This document shows, piece after piece, positions 1 through 30,700 of a DNA stretch of 64,000 bases. Under the pieces are notes generated by a model, which saw only the letters and a list, made by a program, of their open reading frames with translations, did no database searches and was not told the origin of the DNA. The stretch comes from Phylloscopus collybita (Eukaryota > Chordata > Aves > Passeriformes > Phylloscopidae). The stretch covers positions 39,418,001-39,482,000 of the forward strand of contig JAJNNQ010000137.1 of the NCBI GenBank assembly GCA_027886175.1, read 5' to 3'. Made by a program: the position numbers and the translations under genes. Within the stretch, counting starts at the first letter, position 1. Each line of letters opens with the position of its first letter.

Positions 1-2242
1 TATTTGTATTTTTAAGTTTTATACAAGACACTGGGAAATGTGGAGGACAAGATTACAGATAGATGAGTATTTGTTCATTGAGAAAATACTGCAAGATTAT
101 TACTATGTATTCCAAGTCAAGAGATGTAGAAATATCCTATTTTTTTAAGCTTAAGGATGCTGAAACTGAGAATTGCTTGAAGTCTTTAGTGAGAACACAA
201 AATTCATCCCTTCTGAAGATCCTTACACAACAAAGCCAACACCTTTGCCGTAGTTAGACACGTTAGACATTAACTTTCCTATAAGCATTTTAAAATAAAT
301 CATCTTATTTTCTGAGCTGACAAGCCATTCTATGTGCAGTTGCTACTAACAAAAGTGTGACAGTTCAGTAGTTCTAAAAATCACTTAAATTCCTACAGAT
401 AGGTTAAAGTGTCAACCCATAGAAGCCTTACTTCTTAAAAAAAATTTATGCTATTGGATCCATGTACCTTCAGCACTGGAACACTAAATGGCCTACCTGG
501 ATTTCTTATGTACTGCACAGAAGTAACGTTTACTCCCTAATGACCAAACTGCTATTTCTTACTACAATTTATGGGCAGTAAGCCCCTCATTGCTAAAAAT
601 TTGAGAGGAGAGTATTTGAAAGATTACTGGAATGTCAACTAGGACATGACCTTTTTCTGTTGTTCTATGGTGAAGATAGGTGAATTCAATAGAAAAAGAG
701 GTGTAAGTTCCCTTCAAAGTCTGCTTATAATTTTGACCTTATAATTTTGAAAAAAAAAAAAAAAAGCCTACAAAAAAGTTTCTGTTCTAGTTAAATATAT
801 TTGTGTGCAATACTTGGTACAGCTATTAAAATCCTTTTTTTGTTAGGAAACTTTAGTTCTATAATGTTGCCAATATTACTAGAAGATAGTTACATCTGCT
901 TCGTAATGGAAACAGCTTATGTGATACAATAAGCATAAGCTACATGTCTAAACATTCTGCATAAATAGAGTGGCATGCTTTCTTATTGCCTTCTTTTTCA
1001 CTCTGAAGCTGTTCTTCAGTTGTCCTTAGTAAGCACCTTTACTTCTGTGAGTACTTTTACCTCCAGTGAGACTGATCCAGTGAGGCTTTCATAAGTAGTT
1101 TGCTTTAAGATAACTGTTCTAAAAAAGTATGTACCAGAAAGGCATCCTTGGTAGCTTTGAAATTAACTTCTCTGATGCTTAATAATAAATTATTTAAAGA
1201 ATGTATTAATCTCATTTTATTATGTCAATTAAAATTTAAATAATTAAGAATCATTTCAAAAGCCAACAATTTTTAAGTATTTTTTTCCTTTTCTACTAAA
1301 ATTATGACAATACAGTATAAATGTGTATTATAGAATACTTTTTGTAATATTTTCCGTAAGAATGTTATTTGGAGGAACAGACACATGAAAGAGGTACTCA
1401 GAGTTTTTTGAAGGAGAAGCTTATCTTTTAAACTGAATTATTACAAACTTTTTACTTGGTCTTTTAGACAAGCTTTCTGAGTCTGAGTGCTCAAAATTTG
1501 GTTTCCAAATCCATTCAGAGGCAATTGTGATCAAGTTTCAAGGCTATCTGAAAGTCCTATGAGTATAGATGCTCATGTACTCTCTTCATGAATCCTGCTG
1601 TGAGATCCAGTTAAAGATTTAATATGTATCAGTTTTTAAAATTGACATATACAGAAACAGCCATGAACATGTGAAAAATTAAGATTAAACCAGGAAAATA
1701 ATTTTTAAAACAGAGAAAAACAACCACAGCTGTGGTTCCTGTAGAGGCACACCAGTATCGTGATTCATCTATGACTCATTTTAGATATCTGCTCCAAATG
1801 AGATGAAATTACACCTATTTCTCCTCATTGATTATAAAAGAAATCTCGAGTGACTAAGAAATAGGTGCCTGTGTTCAGTCAGGTTGATCCTATCCTGATG
1901 TTCTGAAATGGTGCTTAGAAGAATGATATTGGGTAAAGAATGCAAAATGAAGCCTGACAATGTGTATGCAGTGGTGTGCAGCAAGCACAGGTTTCTCAGG
2001 GCCATATGAGCCCAGAGCACTGGAAAGTGATCTAAAGAAAATTATAGAAACTTTAGCTATGTTATTTGTATCTGCTGATACCTGAGATAAAATCTAATAA
2101 AGACAATCACCCAAGGTATCTGAATTTGAATCCGTAATGGAGACTAATCTTTAGGTACATAGTATTTAATCTAGAACCTATTAAAATGCATAATATTGGT
2201 TAACTCTCAGCTTGCTACATTTAACAAAAATCTCTATTTCAG
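1..2242 (+). other. PTPRQ: PTPRQ intron (5' part outside window)
   Basis: The AT-rich sequence ends at the microexon acceptor. I scanned for a transmembrane-coding exon bounded by AG and GT and found none that I trust; the preceding exon is probably beyond base 1. No recognised repeat. Confidence 0.6.
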
Positions 2243-19696
<17,454 letters not shown>

Positions 19697-20730
19697 ATAC
19701 TAGGAGTAAATATTACAAAACAGGAGATTTTGAAAATCAAAGTCATATTTTTCTAAGCACAGGGGCCAAAGCGAATTCCCCTATTTTGTTGATTAAAAGA
19801 AACACAGATGATTGAGACGTCTTTTCTTCTATCCATGTGCCTTCATTCATAAGTTAAAGTATTTTACTCAGAACACTGAGCAATAATGGTTTGGAGTACT
19901 TTTGCACAGACTGCACTTCTGGTATTATATAAATAGTGCATTCAGAATGTATTTAAAGTGTATTTGAATACGTTCCCTTTTTCCAAGCTATCTTTGTAAA
20001 GAAAAATGAGCCAAATAGGATGTAAAAAATCATATTTCCATTGAACTTATTTTGGTGTGAATTTGCTGTGTTCTGTGTGTTTTGGTTTTAAGTAAAAGCT
20101 AAGGTTTCTTTACTCATTCTTGATAGATTGGCTTCAATGTTGTCAGTTCTTGCAGATTAATTCCCAGACCATCACAATGATCTTTACCTAAGTGTATGTT
20201 CTTGTGTTTTGAATATTTTTTTAACAAGTGGTAGTACATCAGCTCATGATCCTGAACAGCTGAAGAGTCACCTTCTGACATGGGGAGGATTATTCAGCTT
20301 TTACACAGCACACAGTAGCTCTTCAGGGACACTTGGGGCTATTTAAACTATTTTATAATCAGCAGGTTGCGGTTTTTTTAAATACATAATGATGATTGCA
20401 TATGTTCAGTGCAGAAAAAAAGTGGTTTACATTCCTGCTACTTTTTCAAGCAGATAAAACAAAGTAAAACTATAAATCTATTATCTGTTATAATAAATGT
20501 TAGATTTGCTTATGTAATAAGCAAATGTTTAGAATTCATTTACCTTTCTTGAATATAACAGTCTTCAGCATTTTGAAAGGTTGCTCAAAATTTAGTATCG
20601 ATGTATTTTATAACACAGTTGTCAATTAAAAACGTTTTTGCCACTTCCTCAGGTTTGGCAAATCACTGCAGACACTGAAAGTTATGGGAGCTAACATCTA
20701 GAGGTTTAATAAAAGAAAATGTCTTGCACT
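19697..20730 (+). other. PTPRQ: PTPRQ 3' UTR (extent inferred)
   Basis: This AT-rich non-coding stretch follows the TAA. AATAAA signals lie at 20492-20497 and 20708-20713. The second is followed by a GAT-trinucleotide run rather than a clear GU-rich element, so the transcript end is uncertain. Confidence 0.55.
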
Positions 20731-21882
20731 CCTGATGATGATGATGATTTTTATAATTATTATTGGAAATAGCTCTGAAACAGGAATGAGAGAAGCAGGA
20801 AGTTTGTATCTGAGAAGAAAAGCAAAAATTAGTAGAGTAGGAAGACTAGAGAGATAATGAAATTGTGTGCCCTGGTTTTACATGGAAGTGACAGTATTCA
20901 ATTGATATTATTGGGTGGAAGGGTTGCTAAGTTTTTCCCAGGTAAAGAAGTGCAACATCATTCTGAATAACAATGAAGCTGTGACATTAATCTGAGATGC
21001 AAAACATAATAGCAGAGAGGCTTTGGAACTGCCATCTTATATTGTGTTTAGACAGAAGAAATCCAAGCTGTCTTGTTGAGGTATCAAGCTCAGGAAAGCC
21101 AGACAAAACTCTTTAGAACCTTGAAATATGTGAGTGAGGGGCTGTTGTTGTGTGTGCACACTCTGGACAGAATAGCCAATGAACAGAAATTTCCATTTCT
21201 TCACTGTAGCTTCCAGACAGAAAATGCTATGTTGAAGGTAATGTGGTGCTTTTTCAGAACTAAATGATGGTTTTTTTAGAAACTGACAAGGGTGGTACAG
21301 TGAAGACCCTTTGTAATTTTGTAGAAAGTGCCAAATACCTAAAATGAAAATCAAAAACAACATATAAGGAGGTAGAAGTGGTCTACAGAGATATTTGGGC
21401 AATCTGTCTTTTAGGAAGATCAATGGTATTGTAAACATCACCTGTCAGGCTAAAAAGAAAACAATGCCTTTTAAAGCTTGCTGGGGGAGAGAGAGGTGAT
21501 GTCCACAGCTGTTCAAGTCTCTGGCAAAGCATTCGGTACAGCTCTAGTTTCATTTGGTTCCTATGAAACATGTGTTCTTCATTTATTATACATGCACTTT
21601 AAAGTATTCTGACAAATTGCTTATAGGGACTTACAGATGTTTTTCATGATTTGTGGTTGTACTTGGTAGCAGTACAGGGAGCACTGTGATAAATTGACAT
21701 TACAGAGTCATAATCTTGTATAGTTTTATATCCACAATGGTGGAATATCTGGAGGAAAAAGCTAAGCCTTATGAGACTTAGAGATGAACTCCAGAAGTTC
21801 TAAACATGCTTAAGTGTTCTCTGGCTTTTATAAAATACTTAACAGTGAAGATTCTATACGCTCCTTTAGGGCACCTGCTTAT

Positions 21883-21906
21883 GGTTACACTGCAGGTTAC
21901 ACTGCA
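21883..21906 (+). repeat. Perfect 12-bp tandem repeat
   Basis: GGTTACACTGCA occurs twice head to tail. The inverted GTAACC follows at about 21911-21916, so a small fold-back is possible. Confidence 0.85.
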
Positions 21907-24900
21907 GTCAGTAACCTGCCTGCCTGACAACTTAGTAGGAGACTAGAAAATGTGACTGCCTTTATCTATGAAAAGTAATTCAAGTACTTTACTGTACAAT
22001 ATGACATAAGCAATCTGATATATGCCATCTTGACACATTTTGTATTGTCTCCAGGGTAAAAGGCAATATTTGGCATAAACTGGCCACAACTCATAAGGTA
22101 GATGGTCAGGGAAAAAAGTATCTCCAAGTAATTCTCTCCAAGTACTGGGTTTTAGTACAAACACAGCAATAGTTTGAACCCTCCTGTGTGTCTGCCAATG
22201 CTTTAGAGAGATAGGGGAGCATCCATATATCAAGAAATTCCTCCAGACCTCAGTTCAGTGATGAAGAATGAATTTCCACATAGTCTCTTATTTCCCATCC
22301 CTCCTTCCCTTATGAAATGACACCTATGGTGGTGCTATTGACAGCACTGCAGAGCTGGAGTCAAGCAGAATTTGTCCAGTTGCTATTTTAAGAATACATT
22401 TTTATACATGAAGCGGTCCAACCATTCATTTTTAATGTCACCACTCAATTTTCTACAAATTCTTGGCACTACTAATATAGCAAGAGTGTACTCTGCCAAA
22501 ATTAGAAATGGAATGAATAAAAATTGGAGGAAAAAAAATCAGAAATTCTACAGGATTATTGAAATGAGGTCACACCATATTAAATTATCTGGGAAATTTC
22601 TAGAGACTGGTATATCTCCGTACAGAGAAGAGGCAGTGTTTATATATATATTTATAGCCAGTTCTGCTGGACATCCTTACAAGAGACTACTGTCAGTGCA
22701 CTTAAAATACTGACCTGTTCTGTTCACAAAGGTAACAGAACATTAAGTTTGTGTTGAATTTAAAGCACTTCTTATACTGTTAAAAGAGTTGATAAAAGTA
22801 ATTGTGAGTTCACTTGTGGTTTTACTGCATATATGGAGCTATTCAGTAATTTAATTCCTTACCGTTATGTGAAATTTTAATAATGTGAATTAATCTGTGT
22901 AGTACCATCTATGTATTGCTGCAATACAGAGTATGATCATAAGCAGTTGCTAAGAAAAAGCAGCAAATAACGAGTCGATCATATTTCATACTAAGGTAGC
23001 GCAACAGGGAGCTTGCTTGGTTGCATACAGAAATTGAAAGGCAACCTAGATGTGGATATGAATTTGCTGAGATTCAGGATACAAAGCCCTGGGAAGTTTG
23101 TGAACAGAGCAGACTTTTTCTGAAAATGTCTTGACAGCAGGTTAAAATAAAATTTGAGAAGTATACTCCCTGTTTCAGAGGGTTATATATGTGTTAAGCA
23201 TAACACAAGATCATTGTCTGTCCATGGAAATATACAGTAAAAAATAAATCCAAAATAATTTTTAAGACATACAAAAAGTATTTATTCAGCCCCTGGTTTA
23301 GAGGATATTCACATGGTAATAATGAATTCAGGGTTGTTTTATAAATAAGTTATGTGCCCATTCAGTGCTGCAAAATCTGCAATGCATTGCATACAGTAGA
23401 CTGCAGCTGAAAACTGTTGACACATAGCACTGAACATGTCTTTGTTGAATTTGATTTTAAGGAAATGAGTCAGAGAAAATGTGCTGAATGGCAATTCTCT
23501 GTTTCAATCATTTCTCTGTGACTGTTGTGTCACCACTCTATGTACGGTGTCAAAAAACCCCAAGTCCTCCCAACATGGTTCTCCGTGTTTTCTTCATAAT
23601 GTTGTGTTTCTTATCTGTATGTGACTGTATTAGAAGGGTTTGCAAACAGTAATATGAGTCATCTGAATTCCAATACTGCAGGCATGATCTGCAGGTAGTG
23701 GCCTTATGGGTGTGTAGAGGTCTTACTGCAAACCTTCTCTCCATCTCTTTCCTATGAGTTGATTTCCAGATGACATCATGGAATATCAGCCGCATTTTTG
23801 CTCTGACTCCTGTTCAATACATTTTCTGCCCTGTCCTCTCTGTGGCTGTGATTACCAGGCAAGTGCAAAGCTATTTCTGTGGTTCCAGAGCTGAGCTATG
23901 TTACCAGTGGCACGTCTTTGAAGCATCAGCTCTGTATACAATTGTAGGGGTAAGCTGACTTCATATCCAGAAGTTCCCCTTACTGCTATAATAAATTCTG
24001 GCATAAATTTTAGTACTGGTCATTGTTCAGTGTGAGCTGAATAAAGCAGGATGCATTCAGTGTTTGGTATTTTACATGGAGATTCTCCTTTCTCAAGAAC
24101 TTTCCCCAAACAATGCTGAACTAATTATTTATTTTAATTGTTTCTTCTCACAGCTGCCTTATCATATAGGCCCTTTCTCAGATTCTGTGTAAACAAAACT
24201 GAAAATCAATGTCTTTTCACCACTGAGTAACAGTGTATGACACATTTCATAGATCCCACATCATCAGGCAGCTTGCAAAGAAGTTGCGAGTCTGTATTTC
24301 AGTTGAAAGACAACATTTAGAAGGTTTCAGATATATTTGGATCATCTTACTCTGCTTGTTGATTGGTGTTACCAGGGTGATCTTTTTGTAGGATGACAGC
24401 TGCATCCAGCTATCCACTGTAATCATGAATAAACTGTTCCAGTACTCTTCACAGTCAATACTGTGAGAGCTGGGGGAAGTTCTACAAGGATGTTCCCAAA
24501 ATATTTTGGAGGAGATGGAGTTCTGAATGATATAAAAAGAATACTTGGATACTGGAAACCTAATATGCAGCTAAAGCTGTACCATTCACAGTTGCATTCC
24601 ATGAAGCCTGCTGAGCAGGGGGTGTGTCCTGGAACACGCAGAGCATATTTGGGACAATATAACAGCCTTTGAGCTGAGTAATGTGCGGTGCAGGGAACTC
24701 TTGCCATCCACGCAGGAATGAACTTTAAGCTTTACTATAAAATGTCCCTGGTTTCCTTGGAAAACACAAATACAGGTAAACACCTATTATGGCAGCTGGT
24801 ATCATCCTTTGTGATTCACCTTAGTGCTAGGAACCAAAGGACTCTATTTAGTCAATTCTTTCAGTAATTGTAACTACAAAAACAAATACTTTGACACCAC

Positions 24901-27900
24901 AAGTGTAGAACATGGACAGACAGCATACAGACAAGGAAGATTTTCTTCCACTTATGGAGGCACAAGCATAAAACTAATTAAACATGCATGGCCCTCTCTT
25001 CCCCTTAGTCTGCTAACTGCATGTGCTCACCAGTTGGGAATAATATTCATTCACAAAATAATAGTCCTTCACTTTTAATTTGATTCCCGTATTGGTAATC
25101 CCTTTCTCAGAATCCAGCATAAAGCAGAACTGTGCATTTTCATGTGCCTTCTGTTTGGATTCACAATAGCTCCATCTAACTAATTCTACTACTTCTCAGT
25201 CAGTATTACAGAGACAACACACGGTGTGAATCTGGGCTTGCATATTGTGCACAGTTTTTTACTGAGCTGCACTGACACAACATTGCACCCCAAGCCTGAG
25301 CAAGGAATTGACCTGAGGAGAGTGGCTGCATAGCATGTAATCCTACTCCCTTTGAGAACAAGATAGTTATCTGACAATGCACTGTCCTCTTCAGGGAGTC
25401 CAGAAAATGTTCTTAAAGCTATCTGACATTTATATGTAGAAATTTAATCTGAACCTTTCTCTGCTAAGGATAAACAAGAAAATTCAGGTAATTTTCATTG
25501 TCAGCAACCCATCTTGGCTGCTTAGGACACCAAGAAGCAAACCTCATGTTTAACTGGTTCTAATAGTGCTTTTAACTTATAAAGGCTTACTGTCTTCTTC
25601 ATGGTTTGCAATTAAAGTACACTTAAATTTTTGACATCTTTCCGTCCTTTGTATTTTTTGTTTTTCTCTTTCAAAGTGGGCATTTGGAGATACGACTTTT
25701 AAATAGTTACAGGTTGTCTTAGGAAAATAGTGAGCTGTCCTGATAAAACAGCCACTAGGAGGATTCTTTGATAAAAAATGTTCTATGATAATGGCAGATT
25801 ATTATAATTCCTAAAAAATGCACTACATCATACATCACCACTGTGATGTGGCCAATATTATAAGAACACATATCTATTAAATATCCTGTACACCAAGAGA
25901 ATGACTGAATGCTCATGACGACAGATACGTTAATCACTTCTTGCTTTTCCCATTATTTTTGCCCCTCCAGTTTCTATTATTCTATCCTGGCACTCCTAAG
26001 CAGGTTTTGGGGACATATCAGGTTGCTGGTTAATGATGATTAATGCATCAGCGATATTAATTCTGTCAAAATTTAATCAGACAAACATTCCCCTCCTGCA
26101 TACTGGTGTACTCTCTCTGAAACCAGAAGGGATCCCTGGTATCACTACCAATGCCAGCTGGCAGTCAGAGGAAGATGGTCCATTGCTAATGTGGGAGAAA
26201 ATCTATTCTTAGGGGTTTTTTTCCAGGCTTTGCATGTCTGAAAGAGATCACTTAATTTCTCTATAAAAATACCTGTCAAATCTTTTTTCCTAACACTTAT
26301 GCATCCTATGTATTTGTATTTGAAAGCTCTGGGGCAAACCATTTTCTCTCAAAGTGTCTTTGTGCATCTTCTGTCATATCTAAAAATACCACTGAAGTAG
26401 TAAGTTCCTTCTGCATCCCAAACCAAACAAATGGCCAGAAGATTGTCAAGGGTCACTATGGATGGCATCACTGCAAGACAGTGCTTGTGCTTCACTCAGC
26501 TTTCCTCATCCCCTCAGTTCTCTTGTCTTGGCAAGGAAGAACCTGTGGTAGGCAGTGGCTCTCAAGATGAAGGGCATTAGCTAAGAGACATTTTGCGTAG
26601 AACCACCTTCATCTTTCTGGAAAGATTCTAAATAAGAGCACTTCAGGAATACAGCAGGTAGTTGTCAACCAAGGCAACTTTCTTTTTCATTCTTTGGGAA
26701 AAGATCTCCCAGCTCTGTATCTGGAATACTAGAAAAATTACAAAAATCAGGAGAATTAACTGAAGATCACTTTTTCTAGCTTGTGGTCATTGTTATGGAT
26801 ATCACAATCATACCTCCTTGATAATGTATGCATACACAAGCAGCTACTCAAGCTCTTGAAACTAAAAGCACATGTAAATCCATCATGTCAGGTGTGACTA
26901 GCTTGTTTGGTGGCTGTTAAGTCTTGAATCTACAGAAGTAATTGACTCTGATTTTAAAAATAAACTTGGGGTTGTCATTTTATCTGGTTCTCCAAAACCA
27001 GGAGGAATGTTCAGCAGTGTCCTTAAGCAGACTTTGTGATACAAAATTTCTCCAACAGCTGAAAGAGGGAGAAAGTTTCCATTGAGGTAAAATTAATAAA
27101 AAAATTCAAAAGGGTCAGCTGGTGTCAATTCCAGAAGGATTTAAAACTTAGACATGAGCTTGAAAAAAAACATGTTAATTGAGCCAATATCCATATGAAA
27201 AGAACCTTGTACTTAGCAAAAGTACACTGAATGGTATACTTGAAATATGTATATTAAAATTCTTAGAAGAAAAGATTATATTAATTAAATACAGAAATAC
27301 TATATTCCATTTATATCCAACATCATATGATGTGTTTTGCTTTTTCCTGAGGGAGAAATTCCAAGTAAAAGTCAGAGTTTGATGTTTTCATGAACTTGGC
27401 TAAAAAGTTCATCTTTCAAATATGTAAATCTGTGAGCAAGACTTTATGGTGTAATTTCTAACAGAGTACAAATCAAATTGAATTAGGTTTTCTATTACAT
27501 TTTCTATTTTAGAACAAGTCTTTGTAATCTATATAGGATATTTTCAATCACATTTAGGAAACCAATTCAGTGTATACTGTAGAAGAAGTGTACTGTAGTA
27601 CAGTTCTTTCTGGAGAAGGACTGCAAGAATAATTTTAGGCTCTGTATTTCAGCAGAGGCTAGCCTTAAGCTGCACACAGGTCACACAGAATTCAAATAAA
27701 GTTCCATGCCAAAGACACAGCATATGACTGGCAGTGAGGGTCTGCTGGTATTGCTGGGTAATCCAAACCCTGCCTTTGGGAGGAAGTGAGTCAGGGGAAG
27801 CTGTTGAGGCCAAACAGCATCAGAATAGCCCAGGCACTCAGCCCAGTCATGCTCCACAATGAAGCAGTGAGCTCACAGGACAACCAAAGCAATCTCCTGC

Positions 27901-28638
27901 ATTCCAGCCTTTCCAAATGAGTGCTCTTCTCCCACTTCTCTGTACCAGAAACACTGGTGGCTCTTGGGCACAGGGAGTTTTCTGTATACAGACCAGGTGA
28001 ATTACAATCTGCTTTATATTCCATGGACTTTTTTTTTTTTTTTTGTCTGGAGGTCAAAAACAAAGGTATTAAGAAAGGAGCAATGACATAAACCAGGAGT
28101 TGAGTTGTGTTAGAGAATTTCAAGGACTTTTAAATGTTACAGTGCTTAACTCTTGGGAGTTAATTTTGGGATTCTTGGGCAGAATCCTTAGCTGACAGGT
28201 AAGTGCTCAAACTCAAGCACATAGAAAACTAGCAGCTTAAGAAAAGCATCCTCAGAAATTATGAATGAGACCTAGGAAAAAACAAGGACTGATGATGTAG
28301 GTAAAAATTCTTAGCTAATTCAACTGGAATTGCCAATTCTGATTTCCTCCTCTAAAAAAATCCAGAAATAAACTGCTAGGCTTTTATTTTAAGCACTCAA
28401 ATAATACACTGATTTACTTTCATCCTCTTCTTGATTCAGAACAGGGAACTGTTTATCCTTGTTTATCACATCTCAGGGAATCATCACACCAGGGAATCAC
28501 ACATGCATTATCTGTCTTATCCCAGTAGAGCTATTTTCAAAAATATTCAAATATTCCTTCAGAAAGAGATGTACCCTGGGGGGGGTAGGCTCTTACCTGA
28601 AATGTGGAAGGCAGCTTTCCAAAACCTGAAAAACAGTT

Positions 28639-28706
28639 AAAAAAAAAAACAAAAAAAAAAAAAAAAAAAAAAAAAAAAACAAAAAAAAAAAAAAAAAAAA
28701 AAAAAA
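28639..28706 (+). repeat. A-rich tract of about 68 bp
   Basis: Nearly pure poly(A), broken twice by a single C. It could be a retroposed poly(A) tail or simple-repeat expansion. I recognised neither a parent gene upstream nor a flanking duplication. The poly-Phe ORF on the minus strand is an artefact of it. Confidence 0.9.
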
Positions 28707-30609
28707 GGAGAAAAGGGAGCCTGGCTAGATCTTCTCCCTCCTTAGAAGGGCATTGATACCTTGACTGATTTTCTTTTTCTACCCTTAATACTTCTCCATT
28801 ATCCCAAAGAAAGTAGAATTCTTCATAATAAGGAACAATCATAACATATTTCATAGCAAAATAGGGAAAAAAAAGGAATCTCATTGTCCTGTAGTCTGCA
28901 TATTTTGCTTGAAGACAACATCACTTCTGGCAGAAGTTGATTTGCTGCTTCTCTGCAGCCAAGTTATCTGGGCTTTTCTTTCTATCAGGACATTGACATA
29001 AATTTGCCTAGCTATAACTTATTTCATCTGTTTCAATCCACATAAACACCAGCTTCAGTTTACTCTGTTCCTCTTTGCAGCAGTCTTTACTGTTTGCTTG
29101 ATCACTGCCAGCACTTTCCCTTGAATTTTCTCCTCCCTTTATCACCACATTCATTCAACATTTACACAATGTTTCCAAGCACCTCATCCTTCTTGTTAGA
29201 ATTTTGTCTTCCCATTCTGTGCTTTCGTAGATGTACCAGCTGTATGAGCTTTGAGATGCAGTGCAGCCCCTGAAAATGGACACAGAATTGCAGCTAAGCC
29301 TTCCCAGCCTGGAACAGGAGGGAAGGACTACCTTACGTGCCTCTGACCTGTTTGCATGTCCTAGTGGAATGTGTGGGGTTCTTTTCTGAACAGCATGATC
29401 TATGTCCATCCTATAACTCACTGTAACCATCAGTTTCCTTTTTCTGTAGAATTACCACCTAGCTAGGTACCCAGTTTGTATTTCTGCAGTGAACTGCCTC
29501 CCTGAAGTGTTCATTTGTGCCCTTGTCCTCATTGAATTGAGGTCATCAACAATTTGAAATCTATACAAGTCCTCCAAAAGGTGATAATTCAAGATGTCTC
29601 TGTGATATCTGCAAACCTGATGAGCATATTTTCAACTCAACCAGATGAATTATTATTTAAAACCAAAGTTCCAAGAGCAGAACTCTGGGAAGTCCCTCAT
29701 TTAAGAGTTCTGCTTTGATGAGTTTGCAAGGAGTTGAATATACATATGAGTTTCATTTTATAGTCTTCATTTTCATAGTGTTCATATGAGAACAGCATGT
29801 GAAAATGTAGGAAAAAAACCACCTTCATTTAAATCAAGTAAGTGTTTTCTCCTTATTTTCCTTATATTCTGCCATATTTCTGCTTACTCCGTAGCACCTA
29901 TCATGGCAGGACAAAAAAATCAATTTGGCACAGCTTACTCTTGAGGATATTTTAACAGGAACAAAACTGGCCCATGTTGGCATTATTCACCCCTTTGTAT
30001 TCTTACAGGTGTACACAAATATTGAATAATTTTCCAGTATTTTCACAGAAACTTAGGTTGAACTCCTCCTCTACAAGTCCCATTCCTTCTGTTTCTGCTT
30101 TACATTTGCTCATCTCTACTCCTCTGCAAGCTCACTCCTTCACCAGTTGTTCTCAAAGATGTCAGAAAATGGCAAAGGTAATTTCAGACAATTCTCTAAT
30201 TACACTGAGGCCAAATCAGTTTTACCATGTAAATCTAGTAATTTTACTTCTTGGTTTTTCTGTCCTGTCCTGACTTTTTCTACTTTTGTTATTAATACTA
30301 ATAATTTTGTTAACCAGCAAATTGCACTTCATTTTTAATTGCATTTTGAATTGACAGAGACATTAAGCACAGCATCATCTGTTAATGGCTTTTTCTCTGT
30401 TTAGGTCCACTTTGTTCTCTTGATATTGCAAACCTTAATAGAAATTTCTTCTTAATTTTTATGAGTTTTGATATTGATTTCTTGATTTGTCCCTTGCCTT
30501 TCTGATTCTGTCCTAACACATCTGTGCTATCCTTTCTTTCCCAACCTTTTTTTTTCCCTGTGTTGTTTATGACTGCTCTTTCTCAGCTTTAGAACAGAGT
30601 ATTAGAGTA

Positions 30610-30700
30610 ATTTAGGCTGGGAAGGACCTGTGGAGGTCATCTAACCCAGGTCCAACTTCAAAGTTTGATCAGGTTACTCAGGGCCTTGGTATGTCAAGAT
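30610..30700 (-). mobile_element. CR1 LINE remnant, reverse orientation
   Basis: GGGAAGGACCTGTGGAGGTC, ATCTAACCCAGGTCCAAC and CAGGTTACTCAGGGCCTTG match the reverse complement of the CR1 3' region. The copy is diverged, and its far edge (up to about 30800) is unclear. Confidence 0.7.

Noticed and set aside
1..2242. PTPRQ transmembrane exon upstream of the microexon
   Set aside because: I looked for a hydrophobic segment with AG/GT borders and a compatible phase. Candidates such as the stretch near 846 run into stops or lack donors.
28537..28884. Poly-Phe protein on the minus strand
   Set aside because: Created by the A-rich tract at 28639-28706.
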